Positions 1-11,447 of a stretch of 64,000 bases of DNA are shown in pieces (position 1 is the stretch's first letter; the number at the start of each line of letters is the position of its first letter). Location of the stretch: contig NC_133123.1 in NCBI RefSeq assembly GCF_033568475.1, forward strand, positions 16,416,622 to 16,480,621, read 5' to 3'. The notes beneath the pieces were generated by a model, which did no database searches, was not told the DNA's origin, and saw nothing but the letters and a program-made list of their open reading frames with translations. Made by a program: the position numbers and the translations under genes. This DNA comes from Henckelia pumila (lineage: Eukaryota; Streptophyta; Magnoliopsida; Lamiales; Gesneriaceae).

Positions 1-940
1 CGATGGCAGGATCGGACGTTTCGATCGCGGTTCGGAAGCTCCGATCGCCGTCTATAAATAGGGGGTGCCGAGCTCATTTTTGAAGTGCACCATTCCTCTC
101 TTCTCTCTCAATTCCTTAGCCTTCTAACTCAGATCTAAGGAATTCTAGGCGTCCCGTGGGGAATCCGGAAGTGGCATAGCAATCCAGGCGTCGTAGCGGA
201 GTTGTGGCCAAGTTTTGAGGCTATCTACAACAAAGGGCTGACGACGGATGCATGTATAGCTATGGTCTCCTTAAATTATTTAGGAGTATGCAATAGCTTA
301 GTTAAGGCTTTTAGAGCTTATTGAATTATGCATGGGTATTTGCATTGTAGACTTGATGATAGGCTTGGAACCTAGAGTGGGACTACTAGGACTGCCTTAG
401 AAAGGTACGTAAGTACTAACTGAGATTGCCAGCGGATATGCATGCTTATATGTTGCATTTATGTGTTTGCATGTTATTATTGTTATGTGGCATGTGCATA
501 TCATCTTGTGTCTGTACATCTGTATATCTTTCGAGATGAGCCAGTTAGAGTTGTTCAGCCCTGTTAGGACGTTTGATATCGAGTACCCTTAGGTACTGAT
601 ACCTCAAGACTCCATGGTCCGCGTCCGAGATTCGGAAATGAGTGGTCGCACACAGTGGTTAGCTACCCCGATGTGACGAGCTTATATCCCAGGCGCCAAT
701 TTGAGCAGTTTGTATACAGTTATCCCAGATATGGATACCCGGTCATTTGCATGCATCATATTTGTATGTTTATCCGTGCTCCCGTATTGAGCTTAGAGCT
801 CACGTCCAGTATTTTTCTGTGTATCTGGATACCCTATTCGATGGGGCAGGTGTAGGTGCAGGATTGAGCATCAGGAGCCTGGAGTAACCAGTGAACTTGA
901 AGACAGCAGGATTAGCTGTAGGTTTTATTAAAAGTAATTC
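1..940 (+). mobile_element. Gypsy-type LTR fragment (left-truncated by window)
   Basis: The segment carries a TATA box (CTATAAATA, about 51-60) followed by a CT-rich start region and a long non-coding tract with no sustained reading frame. Its layout and several motifs (GGTACG then GTACTAACTGAGAT..., GCATGCTTATATGTTGCAT) resemble the element at 7235-9330, so I infer a diverged member of the same gypsy-like LTR family. The left edge is outside the window. The right edge is only approximate, near the start of the Copia-derived sequence at about 940-1000. Seen: promoter-like TATA and similarity to the 7.2-kb repeat. Inferred: LTR identity. Confidence 0.45.
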
Positions 941-1157
941 GATTGGGTTGTATAAATCGAGTTTGATTAGCCGGTTGTATTCTGCCGGTCTACAGCTGCC
1001 CCTGGGCAGCGACAATCGCTGCCCGATTGCCCTTGTTTCCCTTCAAATTTAATTTTAAAAATTTTTCGTTTTATTTCAAAAACCGAGGCTAAAAATTTTG
1101 TACAATCGATTAATTTTAATCGTTTGATCAAAGTTTACGACCTGTCTCTGATACCAC
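940..1157 (-). mobile_element. Internal 5' untranslated end of a Copia-type element with PBS
   Basis: Read on the minus strand, the 3' end of the LTR (coordinate 1158) is followed by one base and then TGGTATCAGAGA at 1156-1145. This is the primer-binding site complementary to initiator tRNA-Met, typical of plant LTR retrotransposons. About 120 nt further is a perfect 9-bp stem with a 3-nt loop (1004-1024). No gag or pol follows before the sequence changes character near 940, so the internal region is truncated. Confidence 0.65.
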
Positions 1158-3149
1158 TGTTGGAACACGCGTTCTCTGATCACACGGATGTGATAACCCG
1201 AAGCAGCGAAAGTTTAAAAATTTTATTTTTCGATATGGAACGATTCCATATCGTGGATATCAAATCCTAACGATTAAAATTGTTGCAAGTAAAATAATAA
1301 ACACAGTTAAATATTTTACCTCTTCAAGTAAAGGCTTGATTATGGACTCCAACAGAATTTAATATGCTCTTATTGTAAATCCCGGGAACCGATGACTATC
1401 ACGATTAACCTCCGGAATTAAGTCCACGAATAGAAAACTAAAATCCTCTGATTGATTGCATTAGAAATCAATCAGATGTTTATCGTAGAGAATAAATAGA
1501 TTTGATCTGTTAATTCAGAAAGTGATTTTCAGAAAAATCACAGACCGAATTTTTTTCAAAAGGGAGTAGAGGATTTTCGAAAAAGCCCCTTGAAAATATT
1601 TTGTGTAATTCAAAAATCTCAAGGATGGAATGCCTCTAATTTTCGAACACTACACCTATATTTATAGATAATTTCTAGACTAGATTAAGTTATAATTATA
1701 TTAGGACTCTAACTCCTTATGGCCCATAATTCATAACTTAAGCCCAACAAGCCAAGCCCGTTATTATAGATATTAATATAAAATTCATCATGACTCCGAT
1801 TGATAAACCGATTTTACCAATGTGCACAGAAACTATTTCTGCACCTTTTAAAGTCAAGATAATTTTTCTGAATCCGAATTCAGTGATTTCCAAAAATGTC
1901 CATCCCTATGTCATTTTAGAAAATTCCACTCCCTTTAGTTAAGAAGTCCAACTTCTCTTTCATTAAATTTAACTCTTTAAATTTAACTATCTCAACGGGG
2001 TTTAGTAATCCATTACTTGTGTGACCCTCAATGGTTCAGGAATACAGCTAGCCGTGGGCTCACAACTCCTTGTGACTCGGAACAACAATTTCCGACTTAC
2101 CCATCGAATCATGGTAAGAGCGTCTAGCAACATCGTCCCATGATTCCCTAGGTATCACTGATAGTGTCTGCAAGAACCAGTAGATTTTGGTTAGCGTACA
2201 GTACGGTCCCTTCATCCATATATCCCGATCGAATCAACAACCATTGGTGCATCAAGAGTCGTTCGAGATTCGATAACTATGCAATGCATCTTGAAGATCA
2301 AATAGTGACATCGCATGTGCTACTAGGAAAACCGAGTAACCTAAAACACATCATGTACTCTGGCCAAAGATTCGTCACACTAATATCTCCTCAGATCGCA
2401 TAGGATATCCACACTCGCAAGTATGTGGTGAATCCTTGACAACAAAGCATCGACTCCTATATGTGTCGTAACTGTACCCAATCCCGACACCTAATGACCC
2501 CAATAGAGTCGGTAAACGAGTCAAAGTACAGTACTAGCATATAGAGTCTCAATGATATTTCAAGTAGTAAGGACTAATGGTGTACAACCAAAACCGCGGA
2601 CTTATCCACTCAAATAATAATAACCACTTGGAAAGTCCGAATAGGGTAGTTCGATCATTCATCATATGAATATCCATTTGCATGCTTTGAACATCTCCAT
2701 ATCCATTACCAATAAAACGTGGTACTTGGCATCACAAATGCTAGTCTCAATCTCGAGCGATCCTTATCCTTATTAGCGGATGGCTCAATTGACTAGGAAC
2801 TGTTTAGAATATACAGTGACTATAAGATGTATTTCATAATAGTGATCTCTCTTTATTCACTATCTCATCTTACTTACACTATAGTATATTCAAGGTCTTT
2901 ATCAAAACAACAATAGTATATCACAATATAACAATATGAAGAAAGACAAAGAAAATGCCATTAATGAATGTAAATTATATTAAACAAAGATTGTTTATAC
3001 ATAGAGTCATAAAAGCCCTTAGCCACAAATTGGCTAACCGGGCACCCACTCTTTCATGAACCACGTAAATCTTTGGTGTCCTTATTGATTATTTTATTCC
3101 GCAAGATATTATCGTCATGATCACTCCGGCATAATCCATAACATTAACA
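1158..3149 (-). repeat. Long LTR (about 2 kb) of a Copia-type retrotransposon, minus strand
   Basis: The block begins TGTTGG and ends TTAACA on the + strand, giving canonical TG...CA ends. An initiator-tRNA PBS lies directly outside the 1158 end, so this is the 5' LTR of an element transcribed leftward. It is 1,992 bp with no convincing coding potential; the open frame at 2164-2403 is chance. The five bases outside the right end are GCATT, and no partner duplication is visible because the element's other end is missing. LTRs of this size occur in several large Copia lineages. The exact lineage is not assigned. Confidence 0.7.
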
Positions 3150-3198
3150 GCATTAGATGAAATATCTCCACCTCAAATTCAGCAGAAAAAATTTGCAG

Positions 3199-3480
3199 TG
3201 ATGCCATGTCACTGTCTGTGAAGAAATTTTCCAAATTAATGAGAAAGAACCACGATAATTTTCAAAGCTCAAACAAGTCTAGGTTTCGAAGGAAAGAGCC
3301 AATGAATGATGATCAAGCATGTTACAACTGTGAAAGAAAGGAACACTTCATGGCATAATGTATCAGACCAAATAAGGATGAAAAAAAGTCATTTAACAAG
3401 AAGGGATCCATAGAAGAAATAACTTTTGGAGAAAGAAAGAGCAAAAAGCCTTGGTCGAGTTCGGGTAGGAGAAATCCTAC
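3199..3480 (+). pseudogene. Copia gag remnant with CCHC zinc knuckle
   Basis: The + frame encodes a basic stretch followed by C-Y-N-C-E-R-K-E-H-F, the start of a CX2CX4HX4C retroviral zinc knuckle. A TAA codon interrupts just before the last cysteine. The downstream peptide remains lysine- and serine-rich, as in Copia gag tails. No protease, integrase or reverse transcriptase follows. The orientation is opposite to the adjoining 2-kb LTR, so this is probably an older Copia remnant in or beside which that LTR element landed. Confidence 0.55.
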
Positions 3481-3853
3481 CCAAAATCAGATCGGGTATC
3501 CGACCTATTATAATATGTATTGCACCTAATTATTAATATAAATATTTTATAATATTATTATATAAATTGCCATAGTTTAGCAACTTAATTACGTAACTAC
3601 TATGTTGTATAGTATTGATAAATTTTGAGAATGTAATAATATTCACTTGGTTTTATTAACCTGGTTATATTATAGGAAGTAGGCGTTCGATTATAAATGC
3701 CGATGATTCCATGCTGTAATTAATTCGTTGAAGATTCCCTTCTTTGACCAGTTTCTTTTGCTTCACATATGGGCTAAGTAAGTAAACTCTATTAGTTTTA
3801 ACACTAAATTGGATGGAATAATCAATTGCGGAGATACGACGGAAAAAAAGGAT
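3481..3853. other. AT-rich spacer, nothing recognised
   Basis: Non-coding AT-rich sequence between the Copia debris and the Tourist-like MITE. I see no gene, RNA or clear repeat boundary. Confidence 0.5.
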
Positions 3854-3856
3854 TAA

Positions 3857-4052
3857 GGGTCGTTTGGTTTCAAAAGCTAGGCCAAAAAAGCACTTTTTTA
3901 AGTGCTTTTCATTTAATAAAGTGTTTGGTTGATCAAAAAAATGCTTAAATAAGCACTTTTTTAAGTCAAAATTAGAGCTTTTTCAAAAGCAAAAAATAAT
4001 AGCTTAAAAAAGTGCTTTTTTTAAAAAATATCTACCAAATCCAAACAGAGCC
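3857..4052. mobile_element. Tourist-like (PIF/Harbinger) MITE
   Basis: This 196-bp element has inverted ends GGGTCGTTTGG and CCAAACAGAGCC. It is flanked by TAA trinucleotides (3854-3856 and 4053-4055), the target duplication expected for PIF/Harbinger elements. The interior is built of inverted copies of a poly-A/T tract with a GCACTTTTTTAAG motif, so the single strand would fold into a hairpin. There is no coding capacity. Confidence 0.8.
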
Positions 4053-4055
4053 TAA

Positions 4056-4925
4056 AGCGGGTCAATTGAAAAACAGGGTGTGAAATCAAGAACACAACCT
4101 AAAATGAGGGACTAACTTAAAAATGATCTCAATCTTTTGTGTAACTATCATTCAACACTAGTGTGTTGATGCACATAATATTTTTATAATTAATTTGATT
4201 CATATTTAAATAAAAGTAATATATTAATTGTAAAAATTATTTAGAGACTAAACTGTAAATTGAAATGTCAAAAAAAATTTTAAAAAATAATATAAAAAAA
4301 ATGTAATATCTATATACATAAAGGCAATTTTGGTAATATAAAATATGGTGTCTAAGGGGAGATTTTTTATATATAGAGAAAGATATAACTGATAGCATTT
4401 TTTTATATATAGAAAAAAGATAATATTTATGCAATTAGTTACATGTTTAATTACTGGGTGAAATAAATTTATTATTATTAGGTATTAAAGGAAGGCTATC
4501 ACGAATTGAAATCGCGAGAATTGGAAACATCTATTTTTATTTTAAGAACTAAAATACTTTGGGTTATTTCTTAAAAATAGCTAATATTTAATAGAGTAGC
4601 AGATAAAAGTTAATTTTAGATATGTAAAAGCAAGATTGCAAATTATTAGAATTATAAAACTATTCCCGAAAAGCTTTCAAAAGCTATTTCAATTACGATA
4701 ACATTCCTTCTATAAGTAGGATAAATCAAAAATATATATATAACATTCCTTGTGTAAGTAGGATAACTCAAAAAACATATACCGGGAAGAAATTAAAACT
4801 ATATATATATTCGTGGCCGAAACTATAATGAGATTAGAATTGGAGAAGAAATTTATAAAAGTGAAACTTGGACTTAAAAATATCGTCCACCAGTTGTTGT
4901 TTCCGTTTGTGTTTCGGAAACGGTT
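4056..4925. promoter_or_regulatory. AT-rich upstream region of the F-box gene
   Basis: The tract contains no open gene. Near the gene it has two tandem copies of a segment containing ATAACATTCCTT and GTAAGTAGGATAA (about 4698-4775, period about 43 bp) and a TATATATATA run near 4800-4810 that could serve as a TATA element about 120 bp before the start codon. The promoter role is inferred from position only. Confidence 0.35.
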
Positions 4926-6137
4926 ATGGATTCTCATGAGACATCAAATCTGAGATCGGCGGAGTTGATCGATGTCGGCGATATCCCGGAATGGATGTTA
5001 TGGGAGGTGCTGATGAGACTGCCGTTGAAAGTTTTATTTCAGAGTAAAGTTGTTTCCAAGCAATGGTGTTGTATGATTTCAGACCCTTCTTTTGCTCGGA
5101 TGTTATACGCTGATCGAATATGGCGGTTCCCGCTTTGGATTCTTGTATCTAGCTTCGCAAACAAGGCCATGATTGATCATTTTTCGAATAAGAAGTTGGC
5201 AGTACTGGATGGATGTAATTCCATCGGAGCCAATTGCCTGGATCTGATTGTTTTGCGGCATGGTCAGGAGGTCGGCGTGGACGGTTGGGACTTCATAGTC
5301 GTCGCCATCAGCAACGGGTTGCTGCTATATGGTCCTCGTGTGGAGTGTCCTAGCAGACTTTTGATCTATAGTTATGATATATGCAATCCCATCACAGGCC
5401 AGAGGATTATACTGCCTCCATCCCAACATTGCTTCGAGTTCGTCGCCACGGGTTTTGTGACTCAAGTCCAAGACAACGTTCTCCAAAGTTTTAGAGTTGT
5501 ACGCGTAGATGTCCATCATATGGATTCTGGCTTTGTTAGGTTCGATGTCTACTTTTCCGAAATCCGTAAATGGAAATATTTTCAACTACACAGTCTAATT
5601 TACTTTTATAAGTGGAAGAATCCTGTTGTTTTTCGGCAAACCCTGCATTGGATGATCACCAAACACAGACTATTGGCTTATGATCCTTACAATAACTCCG
5701 TTCGCTTTACTCGACTGCCTAGTGATGATCCTGCCAGCTATGAAGAAAGCAAAATAGATGTCGACGACGCCTTGTTCGACGAGCATGGAGGGCATTTGAG
5801 ATATGCCGAAGTAAAACTGGATGACCGCGGATGGACTAATGTAAGCATCTGGGTATTAGACGACTACGATTCAGCGAGATGGTGCCTGCAACACAGAGTC
5901 GGCCTCGAAGAGCCAAGCGACTCATCGGTGCCGTTGTCTTTTCATCCATTCGATTCCAACATTGTGTATATTATTAACGGAAAGCTGGGTCTTTATTCGT
6001 ATGATTTCAAGAGCAGAGAGTTGATTATTGTGGATGGTTCCACGAGATGTTACCGCCATCAACTCCCATATGCTCTTTCATACTTCAACTTTGTGATCCC
6101 TCCATGGCCACTTTTCATTCACCCTTCTCTTTTTTAG
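4926..6137 (+). CDS. F-box protein with F-box-associated (FBA-type) C-terminal region
   Basis: Intact single-exon frame of 403 residues. Residues about 19-62 form an F-box: D-I-P-E-W-M-L-W-E-V-L-M-R-L-P, then a K-V-V-S-K-Q-W-C-C-M-I-S-D-P segment, which in this family binds Skp1/ASK adaptors in SCF ubiquitin ligases. The remainder has features of plant FBA/kelch-like substrate-binding regions: an ISNGLLLYG motif near residue 128, an ICNPITGQ motif near 152, and repeated hydrophobic strands ending in a YSYDFKSRELI segment. The ATG is the first in frame and no intron is needed. F-box families of this kind are large and fast-evolving, so the substrate cannot be named. A shadow frame on the opposite strand was ignored. 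Presumed role: substrate receptor for ubiquitination in cytosol or nucleus. Confidence 0.88.
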   Translation: MDSHETSNLRSAELIDVGDIPEWMLWEVLMRLPLKVLFQSKVVSKQWCCMISDPSFARMLYADRIWRFPLWILVSSFANKAMIDHFSNKKLAVLDGCNSIGANCLDLIVLRHGQEVGVDGWDFIVVAISNGLLLYGPRVECPSRLLIYSYDICNPITGQRIILPPSQHCFEFVATGFVTQVQDNVLQSFRVVRVDVHHMDSGFVRFDVYFSEIRKWKYFQLHSLIYFYKWKNPVVFRQTLHWMITKHRLLAYDPYNNSVRFTRLPSDDPASYEESKIDVDDALFDEHGGHLRYAEVKLDDRGWTNVSIWVLDDYDSARWCLQHRVGLEEPSDSSVPLSFHPFDSNIVYIINGKLGLYSYDFKSRELIIVDGSTRCYRHQLPYALSYFNFVIPPWPLFIHPSLF

Positions 6138-7234
6138 GCCAATGATTGATTTTCTCACTCTTTTGGATACCTTTTGTTTGATCATTGAGTTGAATTCTTG
6201 ATATTAATTTTCTGATATTCATTTGTAAGATTGACATAAAATAACTGACTCGCTATTTATTATAAAAAAACTTTCTCAATTCAATGATTGTGATTTGCAT
6301 CTTAAATTTTAATTTGTAGAATGATAAATTATTAATGTTTCTATTTTTCTATTAATAATGACGTCTTATTAATCCATGTAATTTGTATGATTTTAATGTT
6401 AGTAGGCCGCTCGATCATGGATCATGAGATGATTATCTTGGATTAAGAACTTAAGCGAGCATGCATTTCACATTACACCAAAAAAAAAAAAAAAAAAAAA
6501 GAGTAATCTTATCTTTTATCATCCACACCTAGCTAGCTAGTCCAAGAGCAATACCTATTTAAATTTAATAACTAAATTTTCATATCAATTATTACTCATA
6601 TAAACAACTGATATCTCTTTCATTTTTTGTGTTTTGTTATTGTACAAGAGTATCTGGTATTTATTGAATATTGAGATATAATAAAAAAAATTAAATTAGA
6701 AGTTGTTGCTTTAAATATTTTATTTTATTTAAAAACTATATTACTGTAGTAGTATTTATTAAATATATATTAATAGTAGTAATAAAAAGTAAAATGAAGA
6801 TAACAGATTTTTTTAACTAAATTAACTTCTATTGCAATTAAAATTAATACAGTATTATAAGAAAAAAATTAAACTCTTAAAATTTGGTAACGTATTGCAA
6901 AATTATAATTTTACTTTATAATTTATATCTTTGTTTTCATCATATTGTGTTTCGTCTAGAATTTAATTGAAGATATTAAATATAAAATAGGTAGTGATAC
7001 TTTTTAAGATTTTTTTCTCTCAAAAATTTTAATTTAAGAAATTTTAGTAAAAGCTTTAAAGTCATTAAAGATTTTTTTTTTTTTGAGAAAGTCAATAAAG
7101 ATTTCTTGTAATAACGGTAGACATCATATGTGACATTCATGTCCATGAAATCATCAAAGTCCAAATCAAATGCCTTAATGTTTAGTCCAATTGAAGCAGG
7201 TAGAAAACTTTTTTCTTTCTCATTGTCATCATTG
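6138..7234. other. AT-rich intergenic region
   Basis: The region holds the 3' flank of the F-box gene, a poly-A run of about 20 near 6480-6500 and AT-rich sequence. No gene or bounded repeat was identified. Confidence 0.5.
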
Positions 7235-7390
7235 TGATAACCCGATTATCATTTTTAGATAATTAAAAGTTAAAACACGATAAAAAGTTATTAATTAATT
7301 TAAACAAATCAACTGCATAATCGAACTCAAAATACAATTTCGAGGTTTCGGACCCTCCGAAGGGTTCGGAAGATCCGAAGGTAATTTGGA

Positions 7391-7845
7391 AGCACCGAAC
7401 TAATCTAAGTTGAGATCGGAAGCATCAGTAGATTTCGGAATATCCGAACTAAGATCGGAATGTCCAATCACGGTTATGTCATGCAAATTGTGAGGTGTCA
7501 ACTACACACAGACACGTGAGAGTTCGGAAGGTCCGAAAAACTAACCACTTAGGTGTCAAGAAACTTTAGACACGTTGATGCATGCATGGGATCGAAAGGT
7601 CCGATCTCTGCATGCATTTCCACTTTCCAAACGGGCCACTTTGAAAGCACCGAACTGATCTAATTAAGTTGAGATCGGAAACATTGGTAGAGTTTGGAAT
7701 GTCCAATCAGGGTTATGCCATGCAATTTGTGAGGTGTCAACTACACACAAACATGTGATAATTCGGAAGGTCCGAACTCAGCTAGACACATAGGTGTCAA
7801 GAAACTTTAGAAACGTCGATGCATGCATGGGATCGAAAGGTTCGA
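7391..7845. repeat. Tandem duplication of about 255-bp period in LTR U3
   Basis: The sequence from AGCACCGAACTAATC (7391) recurs from AGCACCGAACTGATC (7646). Both copies contain a TTCGGAAGGTCCGAA palindrome, an AGGTGTCAAGAAACTTTAGA motif and GCATGCATGGGATCGAAAGG. The copies differ by scattered substitutions, so the duplication is not recent. Confidence 0.75.
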
Positions 7846-8707
7846 AGATGGAGATCGAAGTTTTCGAAGTGGCCAGTTTGGAATGTGGAATGCATGCAGA
7901 TATAGGAGCTTTCGATCGACGCCTATATATAGGCCATCCGATTTCACTTCATATTCTAACCTTCTCCCATGCACTCATAAATTGTGTATTCTTGGGAGTT
8001 CTAGACATCCGATCGAGGTCTGGGCACTAGCGGAGAGCTTCGGGAGTATCGGCGGAGCTTCGTCCAAGAGACGGGACCTTCGACTCCAAAGGACTAACAA
8101 CAGACACAGGTATAAGTCTAGACTCTTAATATCTTTTGGAAGTAGCTATTAGTCTAGCTAAGACGTTTAGTAATCAATAAGTGATATGGTAATTACATTC
8201 TTATAGGCTTGAACTTGTGAGAAATAGTTGCTAGATTTCGGGTTAGAGGTACGGACGTACTGTCCGAGATATCATGGTTGAGTATGCATGTCTATGTGTT
8301 GCATGTTTATCTAGCATGTTTTATGTGCATATATTATGTAACTATTATTATGATGTATGCATTATGTTGAGCATATACTTTGTTATAGCCTATAGTGGGG
8401 TTGCTCGGCTCCTTATTCTTTAGTGGATGGTTGGACCCGCTAGTACGGAATTAGATCACCTATATCAACGATCTTTCTAGTGTGTGAGCCACCTCCTGAT
8501 GAGATGGCTCAGAGTGCTACAAACCATGCATGGCCCTTACCTGACTAAGCAGAGTTAGATTGTGATAGGTTTTCAGTACCTTGTTCATTTGCTTTCACGC
8601 GCTCATAGCATGTGTATACTCATTTTTCCGTACTGAGCGCTGTTATCGCTTACGTCTTCGGTTTTGTGTTGGAGACCTCATTCCATGGGATAGGGCTTAG
8701 GTTTGAA

Positions 8708-9092
8708 TATGGGTGAAATTGAGCCGAGCTCGAGTAGCATACTACTCGAGCTCGATCTCAACTCGTATTTAACTACTCGAGCTCGATCGAGTAGTTAGTT
8801 TCGTACTCGAGCTCGAGCTCGTCTATAGCTCGAAAATTATATATATATATATAAATACAAAATATATGAATAAATAAATAAATAAAATATTATATACGTT
8901 ATATTTATATATATATTTATATTATATTTTATATATGTGTGTGTTACGAGTAGCTCGCGAGCTACTCGAACACATATATTTGAAGCTCGAGTTCGATTGT
9001 ATGCTCGAGCTCGGTCAAACCGAGCTCGAGTCGAGCTTTTACCGTGCTACTCACGAGCTGCTCACGAGTAGCTCGGCTCGTTGGCACCCCTA
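8708..9092. mobile_element. CTCGAG-rich hAT-type MITE, copy 1
   Basis: The ends read TATGGGTG at left and GGCACCCCTA at right, and both subterminal zones are dominated by GAGCTCGAG-type words around an AT-rich core. Flanking octamers GGTTTGAA (8700-8707) and GGTTGGAC (9093-9100) match at 6 of 8 positions, in keeping with an old 8-bp hAT target duplication. A second, inverted and truncated copy lies at 40966-41300. Non-coding. Confidence 0.65.
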
Positions 9093-9340
9093 GGTTGGAC
9101 GGGCACAGTTGGAGCGGTTACTGAGGCTAGGATTGTAGTTGTTTTCGAAGATTGATGTTTGTTTCTGGTTTAGTTGAGGGTATTTCGTACTATTCAATAT
9201 GGTAGTATAACATGTTTAATTGGGTTTTTTGTGACGGTTGTACTGTTATCTTGGTTTAACTTCCACTGGTTTTATCTAATTTTGTTTTTATTTTAAGTTA
9301 AATGCATGTCTTTAGTTTAACAAGTAGGTGATTTTGGAAC

Positions 9341-10405
9341 TAGACGTGGCCACGGGCCGGATCCTGTTCGGGTCCGGGTTGGTATTTTACCAACCCTTAA
9401 CCGGTCCGCCCATGGCCGGTTCCGGTCCAGGTCCAATTAAACGTCGGTTCTGTGACCGGGTCAACACTTGTTTTTGAAAAAAAATTAAAATATTTTTTAA
9501 AAAAAAAAAAAACTTTTACAATTGATCTTTTAAAAAACTCCATCAAATATTTCATTATCTCAATAAAAAATCTATTACATTTATTCAATAAAATAAATAT
9601 ACATTTAAACTTTTAACATCTTATAATATTACATTTATTCAATAAAAAATATATGGTATTTCAACTTTCAACATTTTATATTAAAAACTATATATATCTC
9701 AATAAAAAAAATATTATATTTATTAAATAAAAAATATATTACATTTCAACTTTTCACATCTAATATTAAAAATTATATCTATCTCAATAAAAAATTTATT
9801 ACATTTATTCAATAAAAAATATATTATATTTCAACTTTCAACATCTTATATTAAAAACTCTATCTATCTCAATAAAAAAATCTATTAAATTTCAACTTTA
9901 AACATCTTGTATAAAAAAATTTATTACATTTAATTATATCCAGTCACATTCTATTAGTCAATGATCTCTTGACCTAGTGGCAAGAATAATGCCCCAATAC
10001 TTTGGACTAGTCTGTCATACAGGACTTGTCTAGTATGATTTACATGGTTAACGTAGTTTGCAAGCTATTGCGTTAGTCCGGGAGTTTATCCAGTGCGCAC
10101 CGAAAGATAGCGGCTGCGGGTTCCCACGTCATTAAAAAAAGAGTGATGCCCCAATACCATTTGGTTTTGGGTTCAAATCCAACATGTGTGGGTATTAAAT
10201 ATATATTATATAACATTATTTAAATTTTTAAAAAATAATAATTATATTATTTAAAAATAGGCCGACCCGCTGGATTGACCCGGACAAACCCGCCGGGTCG
10301 ACGGTTTACAAAATGAAAAACAGTGGCCCGTCCGGTCACGGTTCCAAGTCAAACCCATTTACCATGGGTCGGGTCCGGTTTTGCCCCGGCCCTTGGCCAG
10401 GTCTA
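9341..10405. mobile_element. Non-autonomous hAT element, 1,065 bp
   Basis: The left end TAGACGTGGCCACGGGCCGG is mirrored at the right end by an inverted TAGACCTGGCCAAGGGCCGG. The two TIR regions are GC-rich and extend with gaps for about 100 bp. The flanking octamers TTTGGAAC (9333-9340) and CTTGGAAC (10406-10413) match at 7 of 8, the size expected of a hAT target duplication. The core is AT-rich with tandem AATAAAAAATATATTACATTTCAAC-like units (about 9590-9900) and includes nested SINE sequence. No transposase is encoded. Confidence 0.8.
9960..10200 (+). mobile_element. tRNA-derived SINE split by a second, 5'-truncated SINE
   Basis: The outer SINE has a pol III A-box-like GACCTAGTGGCAAG (9971-9984) and a B-box-like GGGTTCAAATCC (about 10168-10180). 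Between them lies a 145-bp piece (10001-10145) that matches the 3' half of the SINE at 42535-42760. This includes the shared CACCGAA...AGCGGCTGCGGGTTCCCACGTCA end and an A-rich tail. The 12-mer ATGCCCCAATAC occurs directly before (9989-10000) and just inside the right edge of the insertion (10146-10157), which is a target duplication. Confidence 0.75.
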
Positions 10406-10413
10406 CTTGGAAC

Positions 10414-11322
10414 GGATGGCTACATCATATTCGGAAATTTTGGCATAACCTTCAAAATAAAATCGTTGCCGGTGCATATAACTAATATGTGGTGTGTAAC
10501 TCTGGCTTCTTCACTCATACGAAAACCACATTGTCTTCTTATCAGATTCCAAGATTTTTGTAGAGTTTTAAATTTAGGGTTTTTTAAAAAAAAATTGATT
10601 TGTGTGGATATGCGTTGTTATTTGGTTGGATTTTGAGTTCTTGTTCATTGATTAGGTTTTTCCCTTTGATGTTGCTATTTTTTTAGAACCCATATTTTGA
10701 TTTTGTAATTTTGAGGTTTTTCATAATTTTGATTTTTAATATAAAACAAATTGAGCAGTAAATTAAATTAAATTTTATGGAAGCTGATGTTGATGAAATT
10801 CTCCTCTCTCTTTTTTTTTTTTTTTTTTTTGTTTCAGGTAGAATATTAGAACTTTTTTATTTTTTGAGCAAGGTAGAATATAATTTTTTTTTATTTCATA
10901 ATTTGGTGAGTCTTCTTTATTTGATTTGAGGAGTAAATTAATCATATTATTTTCAAGTAATTTTTAATTATTTCACTTTATGATCAAATATAGGAGAAAA
11001 CATATATTGTTTGTTTGGCACAAACAAGGTGTTTATGAGAGTTGGGACGAAAACTAAAAACAAATCCAATGGTTATCCACGGTTTTTATTAATAAGTTAG
11101 ATTCTATCTATACAGGCACTGTCTTAACATACATCTAACGGTCATTATTTATCAATAAATGTGGGGTTCATTATTTTTTAATGGATCCCGCGTGTATTGA
11201 TAAATGAGGACCTTTAGATTTATCATGGGGTAGTGTCTGTAAAGATAGGGTGAAATGAACCATTCTATATCGGAGCAGGGATGATATGCAATAATATCTT
11301 TTAACTCGTATATGGATAAACA
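10414..11322. other. AT-rich spacer
   Basis: T-rich and A-rich tracts with no sustained frame, including a T(18) run near 10812-10830. No gene or bounded repeat was recognised. Confidence 0.45.
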
Positions 11323-11447
11323 ACCATAAACAGGGACTGATCTACAGTGTAACTCGGGGGGCCGTGTTTTTCGAAGCCTTATTATTATATATGATTTTTT
11401 GTTAGGAATATATATATAAATAAAAAGTTAAGCAAAATGAAAATCTG

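Larger units (their letters stand above)
7235..9330 (+). mobile_element. Gypsy-like LTR (solo or truncated), interrupted by a MITE
   Basis: The block opens TGATAACCCG and has a U3-like part rich in short palindromes of the form TTCGGA-N(3-5)-TCCGAA (7340-7870). A TATA box (CTATATATAGG) lies near 7920, and a long non-coding transcribed part follows. A segment of roughly 200 bp is duplicated in tandem (about 7391-7605 and 7646-7845, offset 255). A CTCGAG-rich MITE splits it at 8708-9092. I could not fix the right end or a target duplication. It resembles the fragment at the left edge of the window. Confidence 0.55.

Noticed and set aside
2164..2403. 79-codon open frame
   Set aside because: Lies wholly inside the Copia LTR, with no domain.
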